Numbered from the stretch's first letter, positions 8,991 to 17,428 are shown. The stretch is DNA of 64,000 nt from Lachnospiraceae bacterium (GCA_024690205.1 JAILCX010000004.1:123245-187244); one strand, 5' to 3'. A program made the numbers and translations. Notes: generated by a model not told the origin, from the letters alone.

Positions 8991-9841
8991 CTTCTGTAAG
9001 CAAGCAGCATCAGTTTGCGCTTAAGCTCTTTAAGCTCCGTTTCGAGCGAACAGTCAAAGACGCCGTTTTCGGTTTCAATGAGTGCGCTTGCAGGAGCAAG
9101 CGTTGCGTCCTGAACAAACTCTACATTGTCGGATCTCATACCGGTCTCGGTAAGAATATCTTCTTTTTGGGCAAGTATCTCCTGATAATCTTCGCGCGCA
9201 ACGTGAACGATTATGTTCCTTACGCCGTCAGTACTGTTGATGGCATCTATAAGGAGCGAAGATACCACGTTTCTGTATGTATCAAGATTTACTTTGAAAA
9301 TGTGCTCGTAAATATCTGTAAGGGCATCGACGAACTGCGGCTCAAGCTCGACTACCTTTGCCTGATAATCGTTTTCAAGCTGTGTTGCCTTATCTTCAAG
9401 CTCAGCCTTCACGCCCTCAACGCTCGCCATACCTTCGTTGACTCCGACTTCAAAGCCTTCGGCATGACCCTGTTCATAAGCCGATCTTTTAAGCTCTTCT
9501 GCTTCGGTCTTTGCTTCGTCAATGATACGTGTAGCTTCGCTTTTTGCGTTTTCCAGTTCTTCTTTGGCAATCTCCACCTCGGACTGGATCTTGCGGAGCT
9601 CTTCGGCGTTGTTACTCTTTATGACCGCACTTTCCGAATCTTCATCCAAAAGTGCATCTAAACTTTCTGCGGGAAGTCCTTCGAAGAACTCGTCAGAATC
9701 GTAGCTTTCTTCCTCGATCTGCTGGAGGCGGGCTCTTTTTTCTTCTTCCTCGCGAAGACGAGTCTCTAAAAGGGAGGATACGTCGACCACCCTTGAATCG
9801 TCTTCAACATTTACGAAATAACCCTTCAGCAGATTAGACAA
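8987..9841 (-). CDS. fliH: FliH, flagellar export ATPase regulator
   Basis: Peripheral-stalk-like partner of FliI, 284 residues. It has an acidic coiled-coil N-terminal half (about 25-165) with alternating Glu/Lys/Ala heptads containing YEQGHAEGFEVGVNEG, the family's Gly-repeat zone, followed by a compact C-terminal domain (YRNVVSSLLIDAINS, VHVAREDYQEIL). The start codon is TTG: the GGAGGTGACG tract inside the end of fliG is spaced for it, and it overlaps the fliG stop by eight bases. No ATG gives a better start. Confidence 0.9.
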   Translation of the reverse strand: MSNLLKGYFVNVEDDSRVVDVSSLLETRLREEEEKRARLQQIEEESYDSDEFFEGLPAESLDALLDEDSESAVIKSNNAEELRKIQSEVEIAKEELENAKSEATRIIDEAKTEAEELKRSAYEQGHAEGFEVGVNEGMASVEGVKAELEDKATQLENDYQAKVVELEPQFVDALTDIYEHIFKVNLDTYRNVVSSLLIDAINSTDGVRNIIVHVAREDYQEILAQKEDILTETGMRSDNVEFVQDATLAPASALIETENGVFDCSLETELKELKRKLMLLAYRR

Positions 9842-10850
9842 TTATCTCGTCACCTCCACCTCTTGAAATGACGATCTCACCTGCATCCTCGAGCTTACGT
9901 ATTACGGAAACGATCTTCTGCTGTGCCTCTTCAACGTCCTTCATGCGGACAGGACCCATGAATTCCATGTCTTCCTTGATCATCGTTGCAAGACGTTTGG
10001 AGAGGTTATTGAATATCGCATTCTGAACCTGCTCGTTAGCACCCTTAAGGGCGGTTGCAAGGTCATTGTTATCGACATCACGCAATACTCTCTGGATGGC
10101 ACGGTCGTCAAGCAGCAGGATATCTTCGAATACGAACATCTTCTTTCTGATCTCGTCTGCAAGTTCGGGCTCTTCGATCTCGAGAGTTTCCATGATGTGT
10201 TTTTCGGTTCCGCGGTCTACCGTATTTAAAATATCTACGACAGCATCGACACCACCGATGATGGTGTAATCCTGATTGACCAGCGAAGCAAGTTTTGATT
10301 CAAGCACTTTTTCCACTTCCTTGATGACATCGGGAGAAGTTCTGTCCATGACAGCGATTCTCTTTGCAACATCGGCCTGGCGGTCAGGCGGCAGCGCGGA
10401 TACGATGAGCGCTGACTGAGAAGCAGGCAGGTACGAAAGTATAAGGGCGATCGTCTGGGGATGCTCGTCCTGGATAAAGTTGAAAAGCTGGGTTGCATCA
10501 GTCTTACGGACAAACTCGAAAGGCTTAACCTGCAACGAAGCGGTAAGTTTTGTGATAACGTCAACAGCCTTGTCATTACCGAATGATTTTTCAAGCAGCT
10601 CTTTGGCGTAGTTGATACCACCCTCGGCGATGTACTGCTGTGCAAGGCAGACCTGATAGAACTCATCGATGACAGCCTCTTTGATCTGAGGTGTAACGGA
10701 CCTGGTGTTCGCAATTTCAAGTGTCAGCTCCTCGATCTCCTCTTCCTTAAGGTGTTTGAAGATCATGGCCGACCTTTCAGGTCCCAACGCTATGAGCAGG
10801 ATCGCTGCTTTTTGTACACCATTCATCGAATCGTCTTGACCTCTGGCCAT
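9834..10850 (-). CDS. fliG: FliG, flagellar motor switch protein
   Basis: Switch-complex protein linking the MS ring to the stators, 338 residues, close to the family norm of 335-345. It opens with the FliF-binding N-terminal domain (GVQKAAILLIALGPERSAMIFKHL), has the middle-domain signature DEHPQTIALILSYL (the EHPQ motif that contacts FliM) near residue 128, and ends with the C-terminal charged torque helix region (RVLRDVDNNDLATALKGAN). It is translated from an ATG eight bases after a GGGG tract and starts two bases after the fliF stop. Confidence 0.97.
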   Translation of the reverse strand: MARGQDDSMNGVQKAAILLIALGPERSAMIFKHLKEEEIEELTLEIANTRSVTPQIKEAVIDEFYQVCLAQQYIAEGGINYAKELLEKSFGNDKAVDVITKLTASLQVKPFEFVRKTDATQLFNFIQDEHPQTIALILSYLPASQSALIVSALPPDRQADVAKRIAVMDRTSPDVIKEVEKVLESKLASLVNQDYTIIGGVDAVVDILNTVDRGTEKHIMETLEIEEPELADEIRKKMFVFEDILLLDDRAIQRVLRDVDNNDLATALKGANEQVQNAIFNNLSKRLATMIKEDMEFMGPVRMKDVEEAQQKIVSVIRKLEDAGEIVISRGGGDEIIV

Positions 10851-10851
10851 A

Positions 10852-12453
10852 TTAACCCCAATCTTCGCTCAGCCAGTTGCGAAGCAGACTCGCAGCGGCC
10901 TCCGGATTTTCATCAACAAATTTTTCTATCATGCGGCGGGTCTCGGAAACATTCTCCGTAGAGATGTCTTCGATATCGCTTTCAGGCTGTGACTGCAAAA
11001 GAGATTCCACGGAAAGTTCTTCTTCGGGCTCTTCTTCCTTTTCGGTATGCATGCTTCTAAGCACAACAAAGAGCAGCAATCCGAGGATCACGACGATAAG
11101 GAGTATCGTCATCACATCGGTTGCGGTGATTCCAAGGCCCTCTTTGTCTATGAACATATTCTCCGAAAAAGCAAGAATCGAGATATTGTTCTTCGGGAAA
11201 CCTGTAGCCATAGCTACCATGTCATAGTATTTATCTTCTACTTCGATGGGCGTACGTGCCTGGTTTGCAAGCTTGTATTCTTCCCATGTTATTCCGTCAA
11301 GAAGTCCCTGTGCCTTGATGTCTTCTTCTCGAACAACATCGATCCTCGTAAGAGCAAGGGAAATCGTTGAATTGCCGTATACTATCGCGCCGGCAGGAGT
11401 CTTTTTATCGGTTATCCTCTCTGAGGGAAGGTAGTTCCTTTCGTTTTCCTCAACTTCGGTAGATGACTGCTGATTATCCTGCCATACGTATTCCGTGTCT
11501 CCGTTTGAATCGGTTCCGGGGACATCCTGATTTCCGTTTGTTGATTCCGAAGTATAGTTTCGCTCGCTTGAAAGATATCCCTGCGTCTGGCCTTCATCGA
11601 CATAGTAATGGTGGTCGGTCTCGGAATATGAGCTGAAATCGACTTCCATGTTTACGGCAACTTCGGCCTTTGAGAATTCTCCCGTTCCGAGCACTACCTG
11701 GCGCACATCGGACTTTAAACTGTTTTCAAACTGAGCTTTGACACTTAACTGGCTTGATGCCGTCCCTGATACGGAATAATTCTCGGCGCCGGAGTAGAGG
11801 GTGTTACCCTCGGTATCCATCACGACGATGTCTTCATCCGTCTTGTTTCCTATGGCTACCGCAACGGCATGGGCAAGCCCCGATGCCGCATCGGATGAAA
11901 GCTCTCCGCCGTCAAGGTCAAGCAATACCCAGGCTGAAGAATCTTCCTTTGCCGAAATGAGTGTCCCGTCGTTATCGGGAATATAAAGGTCAACAACAGC
12001 AGACTTAACAAAACTGAATCTGCCGATGATGTCGTTAGCAAGTCTGTTCTCGAGATAGACTTCGTAACGCTTCTGCTTGTCGGATTCGGTCGTTGAAAAG
12101 CCGCCGCTTGTAACGTTGTCAATGGAATAAGCACTTGACTGAATGTCATTTGCTCCCAGGAGAAGGTTCGCCTGAGACTGCTGGTTAACATTGATCTTGA
12201 TCTGAAGTCCGTCATCACTTATCTGGTAATCAAGTCCTTCACCTTCAAGAAGTTCGGTAACCTGTGAAGCCTCCTTGGTGTCCTCGCAGTTTAAAAGGAT
12301 CACGTACTGGGGTCTGGAGATAATGGTGATGATGATAGCAAGCGCCAGGATTATTCCTGCCGCTGCTGCGACTATGTAAGTCTTTTGTTTGGTTGTAAAT
12401 TTGTTCCACCAGTCGAGAACTCTTTGAAGGAGTTCTCTTATACGCTCAGGCAT
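10852..12453 (-). CDS. fliF: FliF, flagellar MS-ring protein
   Basis: Basal-body membrane ring protein of 533 residues. Two transmembrane helices bracket a large external region: TYIVAAAAGIILALAIIITII near residues 24-45, and TDVMTILLIVVILGLLLFVVL near 440-462. The YscJ/FliF-like ring-building motif follows the first helix (YVILLNCEDTKEASQVTELL; YQISDDGLQIKI). The extreme C-terminus (ENPEAAASLLRNWLSEDW) is the FliG-binding tail. It lies 28 bases after fliE. Confidence 0.97.
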   Translation of the reverse strand: MPERIRELLQRVLDWWNKFTTKQKTYIVAAAAGIILALAIIITIISRPQYVILLNCEDTKEASQVTELLEGEGLDYQISDDGLQIKINVNQQSQANLLLGANDIQSSAYSIDNVTSGGFSTTESDKQKRYEVYLENRLANDIIGRFSFVKSAVVDLYIPDNDGTLISAKEDSSAWVLLDLDGGELSSDAASGLAHAVAVAIGNKTDEDIVVMDTEGNTLYSGAENYSVSGTASSQLSVKAQFENSLKSDVRQVVLGTGEFSKAEVAVNMEVDFSSYSETDHHYYVDEGQTQGYLSSERNYTSESTNGNQDVPGTDSNGDTEYVWQDNQQSSTEVEENERNYLPSERITDKKTPAGAIVYGNSTISLALTRIDVVREEDIKAQGLLDGITWEEYKLANQARTPIEVEDKYYDMVAMATGFPKNNISILAFSENMFIDKEGLGITATDVMTILLIVVILGLLLFVVLRSMHTEKEEEPEEELSVESLLQSQPESDIEDISTENVSETRRMIEKFVDENPEAAASLLRNWLSEDWG

Positions 12454-12481
12454 TAGTAAAGTTCTCCCTGAATATTAATAC

Positions 12482-12799
12482 TTAGATCTGCATCTGCATG
12501 ATCTCTTTGTATGCTTCAATGACCTTATCACGAACAGCAACAGTGTACTGTAACGAGGTGGAAGCCTTCTGAAGTGCGATCATGAGATCATGAGTATTGT
12601 CTGTTTCTCCCAAGGCCCAACGCAGTTCTTCGTTTTCCGCATCCGAAAGATACGAGTTGGTCATCTCGAGATTTTCTATCGCCTTGTCAAAGATGTCGGC
12701 GAATTCTCCGGTGTGGACACCGATGTCCTTTAACGATGAATTCTCGGCCGCATCCCTTATGACTTTGGACGATACGTTATATAAACTTGAAATATCCAT
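12482..12799 (-). CDS. fliE: FliE, MS ring-rod junction protein
   Basis: A 105-residue helical protein with the FliE C-terminal signature: DLMIALQKASTSLQYTVAVRDKVIEAYKEIMQMQI, where MIA.(Q/E)KAS..L.....VR.K...AY.EI.(R/Q)MQ(V/I) is the family pattern. It links the MS ring to the proximal rod and is an early export substrate. It lies between flgC (16 bases) and fliF, as in nearly all Firmicutes. Confidence 0.94.
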   Translation of the reverse strand: MDISSLYNVSSKVIRDAAENSSLKDIGVHTGEFADIFDKAIENLEMTNSYLSDAENEELRWALGETDNTHDLMIALQKASTSLQYTVAVRDKVIEAYKEIMQMQI

Positions 12800-12815
12800 C
12801 AGTTATCCCCCGTAT

Positions 12816-13262
12816 TTAGCCGTTAAGTTCAAGGCCCTTCATTGCGATCGATTTGCTGGCCTGGAACGCGGTTGCGTTTGCTTCGTAAGAACGTGAAGCA
12901 TCTATAAGGTTCGTCATCTCAGTCACGATATCGACATTGGGATACATTACATATCCGTTTTCATCGGCATCGGGATGAGAAGGGTCATAAACCATCTTCA
13001 TCTGGGTGTAGTTATCTTCTTTAACGGAAGAAACCTTTACGCCCTGTCCCGTGTACTGCTCGGATGCGTGTCCGAGATATGCACTGAAGGTCGGAGGTGT
13101 AGCCTTCTTTTCTTCGAAGGTGACTACCTTACGTCTGTATGGCTCTCCGTCTGCCGTACGCGTCGTATTGGCGTTTGCAACGTTCTCGGCGATAACATCC
13201 ATTCTGTATCTTTCAGCCGTCATTCCTGAGGCATTGATATTAAAAGCACCGAATATACTCAT
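12816..13262 (-). CDS. flgC: FlgC, proximal rod protein
   Basis: A 148-residue rod protein, normal length for FlgC. The rod N-terminal motif is present (INASGMTAERYRMDVIAENVANANTTRT) with the FlgC-typical YRRKVVTFE region following, and the C-terminal coiled coil contains GYVMYPNVDIVTEMTNLIDASRSYEANATAF. It sits between flgB (12 bases upstream) and fliE. ATG start follows AAAGGAGG. Confidence 0.96.
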   Translation of the reverse strand: MSIFGAFNINASGMTAERYRMDVIAENVANANTTRTADGEPYRRKVVTFEEKKATPPTFSAYLGHASEQYTGQGVKVSSVKEDNYTQMKMVYDPSHPDADENGYVMYPNVDIVTEMTNLIDASRSYEANATAFQASKSIAMKGLELNG

Positions 13263-13274
13263 TTAGATCCTCCT

Positions 13275-13667
13275 TTACTTAGACATTACCATCTTAAGGT
13301 TTGCGAATTCCTGCTGGATCGAGGTTATAAGGCCATTGTACTTTATCTGGTTTGATGCAAGTTCAACGCCTTCGGTATCGATGTCAACATTGTTACCGTC
13401 AAGCCTGTAGGAGAAATTTGCCGCATCGACAAATACTCTCGGAACGAGTTCCGCATGATTTAAATGCGCAACCTTTGAATCCACTGATTCATATCTTGAG
13501 TTTCCGAGCGCACGTCGAAGCTGCTGTTCGAAATTTATATCCTGTCTCTTGTAACCCGGTGTGTTCACGTTAGCCATGTTGTTGGCAAGAACATTATTCC
13601 TCTGCCATGAGGCATCGGCGGTCTTTCCAAGGACATTCACGTAATCATAAACATTTGTATTTATCAT
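13275..13667 (-). CDS. flgB: FlgB, proximal rod protein; first gene of the flagellar operon
   Basis: A 130-residue rod protein, the first gene after the operon promoter. NNVLANNMANVNTPGYKRQDI is the FlgB/rod N-terminal motif and the C-terminal helix SNQIKYNGLITSIQQEFANLKMVM matches FlgB. The frame is open a further 17 codons, but GGAAAGG seven bases upstream supports the ATG at 13667 (MINTNVYDYV), which also matches family starts. The 5' leader from the predicted promoter is about 65 bases. Confidence 0.95.
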   Translation of the reverse strand: MINTNVYDYVNVLGKTADASWQRNNVLANNMANVNTPGYKRQDINFEQQLRRALGNSRYESVDSKVAHLNHAELVPRVFVDAANFSYRLDGNNVDIDTEGVELASNQIKYNGLITSIQQEFANLKMVMSK

Positions 13668-13737
13668 CCGTTTTACCTTTCCGGGCGGAGCGCAACACAA
13701 CATATTGTATGAGGGCACACTTCACCCACACTATTTT

Positions 13738-13765
13738 ATTATAGATAATCTGCGGAAAAACACAA
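13738..13765 (-). promoter_or_regulatory. Sigma-A-type promoter of the flagellar operon
   Basis: On the minus strand TTGTGT and a perfect TATAAT are separated by 16 bases, about 70 bases before the flgB ATG. This is a housekeeping-type promoter for the early flagellar operon. The -35 matches only three of six consensus bases, which fits a promoter helped by an activator. I saw no sigma-D-like (TAAA-N15-GCCGATAT) site here. Confidence 0.6.
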
Positions 13766-13783
13766 GGGATTTTTGATAAAAAA

Positions 13784-13830
13784 CACCATATATTGTTCGC
13801 AGGCACGTTAACATAACACAAGATATGGTG
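13784..13830 (-). terminator. Inverted repeat followed by T6 between codY and flgB (second terminator or regulatory hairpin)
   Basis: Arms 13784-13796 and 13818-13830 pair over 13 positions with one mismatch (CACCATAT core). On the minus strand the hairpin is followed directly by TTTTTT, so it could be a second terminator for codY transcripts. It also ends 18 bases upstream of the flgB -35 element, so a role as a binding site is possible. The loop of 21 bases is long for an efficient terminator. Confidence 0.45.
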
Positions 13831-13859
13831 GTTTCGGTGCAATAACAGGTGGCTTTTGC

Positions 13860-13896
13860 AAAAGAAAAGGACCTATGCGGCACACTGCATAAGTCC
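13860..13896 (-). terminator. Intrinsic terminator of codY
   Basis: Stem GGACTTATGC pairs with GCATAGGTCC on the minus strand (one A-C type mismatch, 8-base loop), followed by TTTTCTTTT. It lies 50 bases after the codY stop and separates codY from the flagellar operon. Confidence 0.8.
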
Positions 13897-13945
13897 ATTT
13901 ATTACCTGTCAATCCTTTGAGTTTCCTTCTTCAGTTACGAGAAAG

Positions 13946-14740
13946 TCACTGTTTTAAGTTCATGTTCTTTTTCTTCAGCTTTTCGATCTCTTCAAAGACC
14001 ATGTCATTGAGTACCTTGATATAAGTTCCTTTCATCCCTGAGGACCTTGATTCAATGACACCGGCAGATTCGAATTTCCGAAGAGCGTTCACTATGACCG
14101 ATCTCGTTATACCTACTCTATCGGCTATTTTTGACGCAACCAATATACCTTCCATGCCATTTAATTCATCAAATATATGAATAACGGCTTCCATTTCGGA
14201 AAATGAAAGGGTATTTATGGCCGACTGAATGACCGATAACTTGCGGTTTTCTTCGGCACTTTCCTCGTTTACGGCGCGCAGCATCTCAAGTCCGACAACG
14301 GTCGTTCCGTATTCGCACAAAATAATATCATCGATTTCATACGGTTTAAGATGCTTGTATATAAAGAGCGTGCCGAGACGCTCACCCGCAATCTCAATAG
14401 GTGTTATTATGGCCTGGAATTTATTGATCTCAGCTTCATTAAAGCCCAGAGTTTCAAGGTTAACGTTTTCCTTGGTCGAAAGAACGGCAAGCAGACGCTC
14501 GTTGAGCATGCTGTCTATGAATCCGCCAACATGATCGACGATAAGCTCTGTAATAGAGTCCACTCCCTCGGCATCACCTATGCCGAGAACCTTTCCTTTT
14601 TTGGATATTACAAGGACATTGGATTCAAGGATCTCACACAAAACAGAGCATATGTCGTTAAATACGACCTTGCTGGAATTGTTGTTATGAAGAAGTTTTC
14701 CGATTTTTCGCGTTTTGTCCAGTAATTGAACGCTGCTCAT
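13946..14740 (-). CDS. codY: CodY, GTP/branched-chain amino acid-sensing global repressor
   Basis: Pleiotropic regulator of Firmicutes, 264 residues. The N-terminal GAF-type ligand domain starts MSSVQLLDKTRKIGKLLHNN, and the C-terminal winged helix carries SKIADRVGITRSVIVNAL plus KFESAGVIESRSSGMKGTY, which is nearly invariant in CodY. The frame opens 11 codons upstream, but GGGGG before ATG 14740 and the family start support this choice. As in Bacillus it lies directly upstream of flgB; CodY represses the flagellar operon there. A CodY-like box sits in its own promoter. Confidence 0.97.
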   Translation of the reverse strand: MSSVQLLDKTRKIGKLLHNNNSSKVVFNDICSVLCEILESNVLVISKKGKVLGIGDAEGVDSITELIVDHVGGFIDSMLNERLLAVLSTKENVNLETLGFNEAEINKFQAIITPIEIAGERLGTLFIYKHLKPYEIDDIILCEYGTTVVGLEMLRAVNEESAEENRKLSVIQSAINTLSFSEMEAVIHIFDELNGMEGILVASKIADRVGITRSVIVNALRKFESAGVIESRSSGMKGTYIKVLNDMVFEEIEKLKKKNMNLKQ

Positions 14741-14758
14741 AAAAAATACCCCCGTAAG

Positions 14759-14774
14759 TGTGCCAACCGGCACA
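14759..14774 (-). other. Short hairpin in the codY 5' leader
   Basis: TGTGCC and GGCACA form a perfect six-pair stem with a four-base loop, ending just before the GGGGG ribosome site of codY. It could tune translation or mRNA stability. There is no T tract, so it is not a terminator. Confidence 0.4.
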
Positions 14775-14784
14775 TTTCAGAGGT

Positions 14785-14813
14785 ATTGTATCACACATTT
14801 TGAGAAAAATCAA
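14785..14813 (-). promoter_or_regulatory. codY promoter overlapped by a CodY-box-like sequence
   Basis: TTGATT and TACAAT are separated by exactly 17 bases on the minus strand, 45 bases before the codY ATG. Within it, 14796-14810 reads ATTTTTCTCAAAATG, matching 12 of 15 positions of the known CodY box AATTTTCWGAAAATT. The box covers the spacer and part of the -35, the expected geometry for autorepression. Confidence 0.65.
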
Positions 14814-14864
14814 TAAAATTGTCCGACAATTCCGAGTTTTGAGTACTGGATGAGTACTAATTTA

Positions 14865-16877
14865 CTACTTTCTGTTCTCTTTTTCGAAGATACGGGCGGC
14901 ATCGGCAGTATCCTTTGGGCGTGCCCATGTCATGTAATCACATTCGGGAGCTCCCATACATCCGTAGTATCTGCGTCCCTTTCTTGTTCTTTTTACAACA
15001 ATATCCTTGCCGCACTTGGGACAAGCAACATCGATCTTTTCAAAGAAAGGCTTGGTGTTTCGGCACTCGGGGAATCCCGGGCAGGCGATGAACTTGCCGT
15101 GCGCACCGTATTTTATGACCATTCTCCTTCCGCACATCTCGCAGATCTCATCGGATTGTTCATCCTCTATCTTAACCTGCTCAAGGTCTTTTTCGGCCTT
15201 GGTAACCGCAGCATCAAGATCGGGATAGAAGTTCTCTATGATGGTCTTCCACTTAACCGATCCTTCTTCAACACCGTCAAGCAGTGCTTCCATATTAGCC
15301 GTAAAGTTTACATCAACGATCTCGGGGAAAGCATCCTTCATCATATCGTTTACCACTTCACCTATCTCGGTAACGAAGATGTTTCTTCCTTCCTTTGCGA
15401 TGTAACGTCTGTTTAAGATAACGGCTATGGTCGGAGCATAGGTACTCGGGCGTCCGATACCAAGCTCTTCAAGAGCACGGACCAAAGAAGCCTCCGTGTA
15501 ATGAGCGGGCGGCTGGGTAAAGTGCTGCTTTGCATCAACACCGTCGTTAGTAAGCTTATCACCCTTTTCCATTGATGATGTCAGTGTGTTGGGTTCCGCC
15601 TCATCATCCGAGTCAGTATAAACACACATGAAACCGTCAAACTTTATCTTTGAAGCCGATACCGTAAAGCGGTGCACTCCCGCATCCATTTTAACGGATG
15701 TTGTCTCATAAAGAGCATTTGCCATCTGGCTAGCAAGGAAACGCTTGTATATAAGCTGGTACAAACGAAGCTGGTCTCTTGATAAGGATTCCTTTATCTC
15801 TATGGGTGACAGTTCAAGATTCGTGGGACGTATTGCTTCGTGAGCATCCTGGATCTTCTTGTCATCCTTTTTGGCATTTGCGGATGAACTTAAATATTTA
15901 TCCCCGTAGTTTGACTTTATATAGTCATTCGCCATCTTCTGGGCATCATCGGAGATACGTGTCGAATCGGTACGAAGATATGTGATGATACCAACCGTAC
16001 CGTAGCCTTTTATATTAACACCTTCATAAAGCTGCTGTGCTATACGCATCGTCTTGGATGTCGTAAAGTTCAATGCCTTTGAAGCCTCCTGCTGAAGGGT
16101 TGATGTCGTAAAAGGAAGAGGCGACTTTTTGGTACGGTCTCCGGTCTTTACTTCGGATACCGTAAAGTCAGAATTCTTTATATCCTTAAGGATCGCATCT
16201 GCCTGCGCTTTAGATGTTATGTCAACCTTTTTGTCGCCTTTGCCAAAGTACTTTGCAACGATGGGCTTCTTTTGCTTCTTAGAAGACAAGGTAGCATCGA
16301 TCGTCCAATACTCCTCGGGAACAAATGCATTTATCTCGTTTTCCCTGTCGCAGATTATTCGAAGCGCAACCGACTGGACACGTCCTGCCGAAAGGCCTCT
16401 TTTAACCTTGGCCCAAAGGATTGGCGATATCCTGTATCCCACAACTCTGTCAAGTACACGGCGTGCCTGCTGTGCATCGACAAGGTTCATGTCTATCTCA
16501 CGGGCGTTCTTTAGGGATTCCTTGACTGCGGTCTTTGTGATCTCGTTAAACGTGATCCTGTAAACACGCTTGCCTTCCATGTTTATCGCTTTGGTAAGAT
16601 GCCAGCTTATGGCTTCTCCCTCACGGTCAGGGTCCGTTGCAAGATATATCGCATCGGCCTTCTTGACTTCTTTACGCAGTGAAGAAAGAAGATCTCCCTT
16701 TCCCCTTATCGTAATATACTTGGGTTCATAGTCATTTTCAACATCGATACCCATCTGGGATTTGGGAAGGTCTCTTACATGTCCCTGGCTTGCAACTACC
16801 TCGTAGTTTGATCCAAGGAACTTCTTTATCGTATTAACTTTTGCAGGTGATTCCACTATAACCAGATATTTTGCCAT
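14865..16877 (-). CDS. topA: DNA topoisomerase I (type IA)
   Basis: Relaxes negative supercoils. The 670-residue protein begins MAKYLVIVESPAKVNTIKKF (Toprim domain), has the active-site tyrosine in GIITYLRTDSTRIS near residue 300, and ends with two topoisomerase zinc ribbons (CEMCGRRMV ... CPGFPECRN and CPKCGKDIV ... CMGAPECDY). An upstream in-frame ATG at 16964 was rejected because the protein family and the GGGAGAAAGAGATAAGT leader fix the start at 16877. The Bacillus order dprA-topA-...-codY is kept, but trmFO, xerC and clpQY are absent between topA and codY. Confidence 0.98.
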   Translation of the reverse strand: MAKYLVIVESPAKVNTIKKFLGSNYEVVASQGHVRDLPKSQMGIDVENDYEPKYITIRGKGDLLSSLRKEVKKADAIYLATDPDREGEAISWHLTKAINMEGKRVYRITFNEITKTAVKESLKNAREIDMNLVDAQQARRVLDRVVGYRISPILWAKVKRGLSAGRVQSVALRIICDRENEINAFVPEEYWTIDATLSSKKQKKPIVAKYFGKGDKKVDITSKAQADAILKDIKNSDFTVSEVKTGDRTKKSPLPFTTSTLQQEASKALNFTTSKTMRIAQQLYEGVNIKGYGTVGIITYLRTDSTRISDDAQKMANDYIKSNYGDKYLSSSANAKKDDKKIQDAHEAIRPTNLELSPIEIKESLSRDQLRLYQLIYKRFLASQMANALYETTSVKMDAGVHRFTVSASKIKFDGFMCVYTDSDDEAEPNTLTSSMEKGDKLTNDGVDAKQHFTQPPAHYTEASLVRALEELGIGRPSTYAPTIAVILNRRYIAKEGRNIFVTEIGEVVNDMMKDAFPEIVDVNFTANMEALLDGVEEGSVKWKTIIENFYPDLDAAVTKAEKDLEQVKIEDEQSDEICEMCGRRMVIKYGAHGKFIACPGFPECRNTKPFFEKIDVACPKCGKDIVVKRTRKGRRYYGCMGAPECDYMTWARPKDTADAARIFEKENRK

Positions 16878-16914
16878 ACTTATCTCTTTCTCCCCGGCAC
16901 ACATATATATAGAA

Positions 16915-16946
16915 GAAACTAGTCTACGAATTGCTATTCTAGTTTC
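16915..16946. promoter_or_regulatory. Perfect 8-bp inverted repeat over the topA -10 region
   Basis: GAAACTAG (16915-16922) and CTAGTTTC (16939-16946) are perfect inverted copies, 16 bases apart. The right arm overlaps the -10 element and the left arm lies in the early transcript. It could be an operator or a transcript-start hairpin. Confidence 0.4.
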
Positions 16947-16964
16947 ATAAAAAGCATATGTCAA
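16936..16964 (-). promoter_or_regulatory. topA promoter
   Basis: A perfect TTGACA and TAGAAT separated by 17 bases on the minus strand. The -35 overlaps the stop codon of the prepilin peptidase gene. The predicted transcript has a leader of about 50 bases before the topA ATG. Confidence 0.75.
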
Positions 16965-17428
16965 GAAAAATTAAACCACATGGCTACGATTATCCCGAAC
17001 GACAGATAAGGTCCGAAAGCAAGTTCAGGCCCGGCCTTTTTGATCAGCATCCTAAGTAAATGGATGACGGCACCCGCAACGGAACCTATGAAAAATGCAA
17101 GGATTATCTCCTTCCACCCAAGAAGGAGTCCCGCTGCTGCCATGAGTTTCATATCGCCGCCGCCCATGCCCCGTCCGTGCGTTATCAAAATGATAATGAA
17201 GATAAATGAACTTACCGCGAAAAATCCCAGAACATGATCTAAAAGATCATCAAAACGCAAAAAGGTCATGATGATCCCCAGGGTAAGAATGAAGAAATTT
17301 ATTATGGGCGGTATCTCACGGGTCTTTTCATCCGCGATACTTAAGACAATAAGTGCCGGGATCAAAAGGGAATAGATAAAGAATTCCGCGGAAAACCCGT
17401 AGATGATATATGTTATTATCCAAAGCAC
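16961..17428 (-). CDS. Short type IV prepilin peptidase (A24 family, catalytic domain only)
   Basis: A 155-residue polytopic membrane protease with the two A24 aspartates: D33 (IADEKTREIP) and D92 within GMGGGDMKLM, the GxGD-type motif. FGPYLSFG near the C-terminus is also typical of TFPP enzymes. Full PilD proteins are about 250 residues and carry an N-terminal methyltransferase domain with zinc-binding cysteines; that domain is missing, so this is a CpaA/TadV-like short form. With pilT and dprA/comM nearby it probably serves a type IV or Tad-type pilus. Six hydrophobic segments are visible. Confidence 0.85.
   Translation of the reverse strand: MLWIITYIIYGFSAEFFIYSLLIPALIVLSIADEKTREIPPIINFFILTLGIIMTFLRFDDLLDHVLGFFAVSSFIFIIILITHGRGMGGGDMKLMAAAGLLLGWKEIILAFFIGSVAGAVIHLLRMLIKKAGPELAFGPYLSFGIIVAMWFNFS

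Noticed and set aside
14816..14830. AATTGTC/GACAATT palindrome after codY promoter as a topA-side terminator
   Set aside because: The loop would be too small or the stem only five pairs, and no good T tract follows.
14850..15416. 188-codon plus-strand frame opposite topA
   Set aside because: It overlaps the zinc-ribbon end of topA, which is complete, and lacks any recognisable motif.
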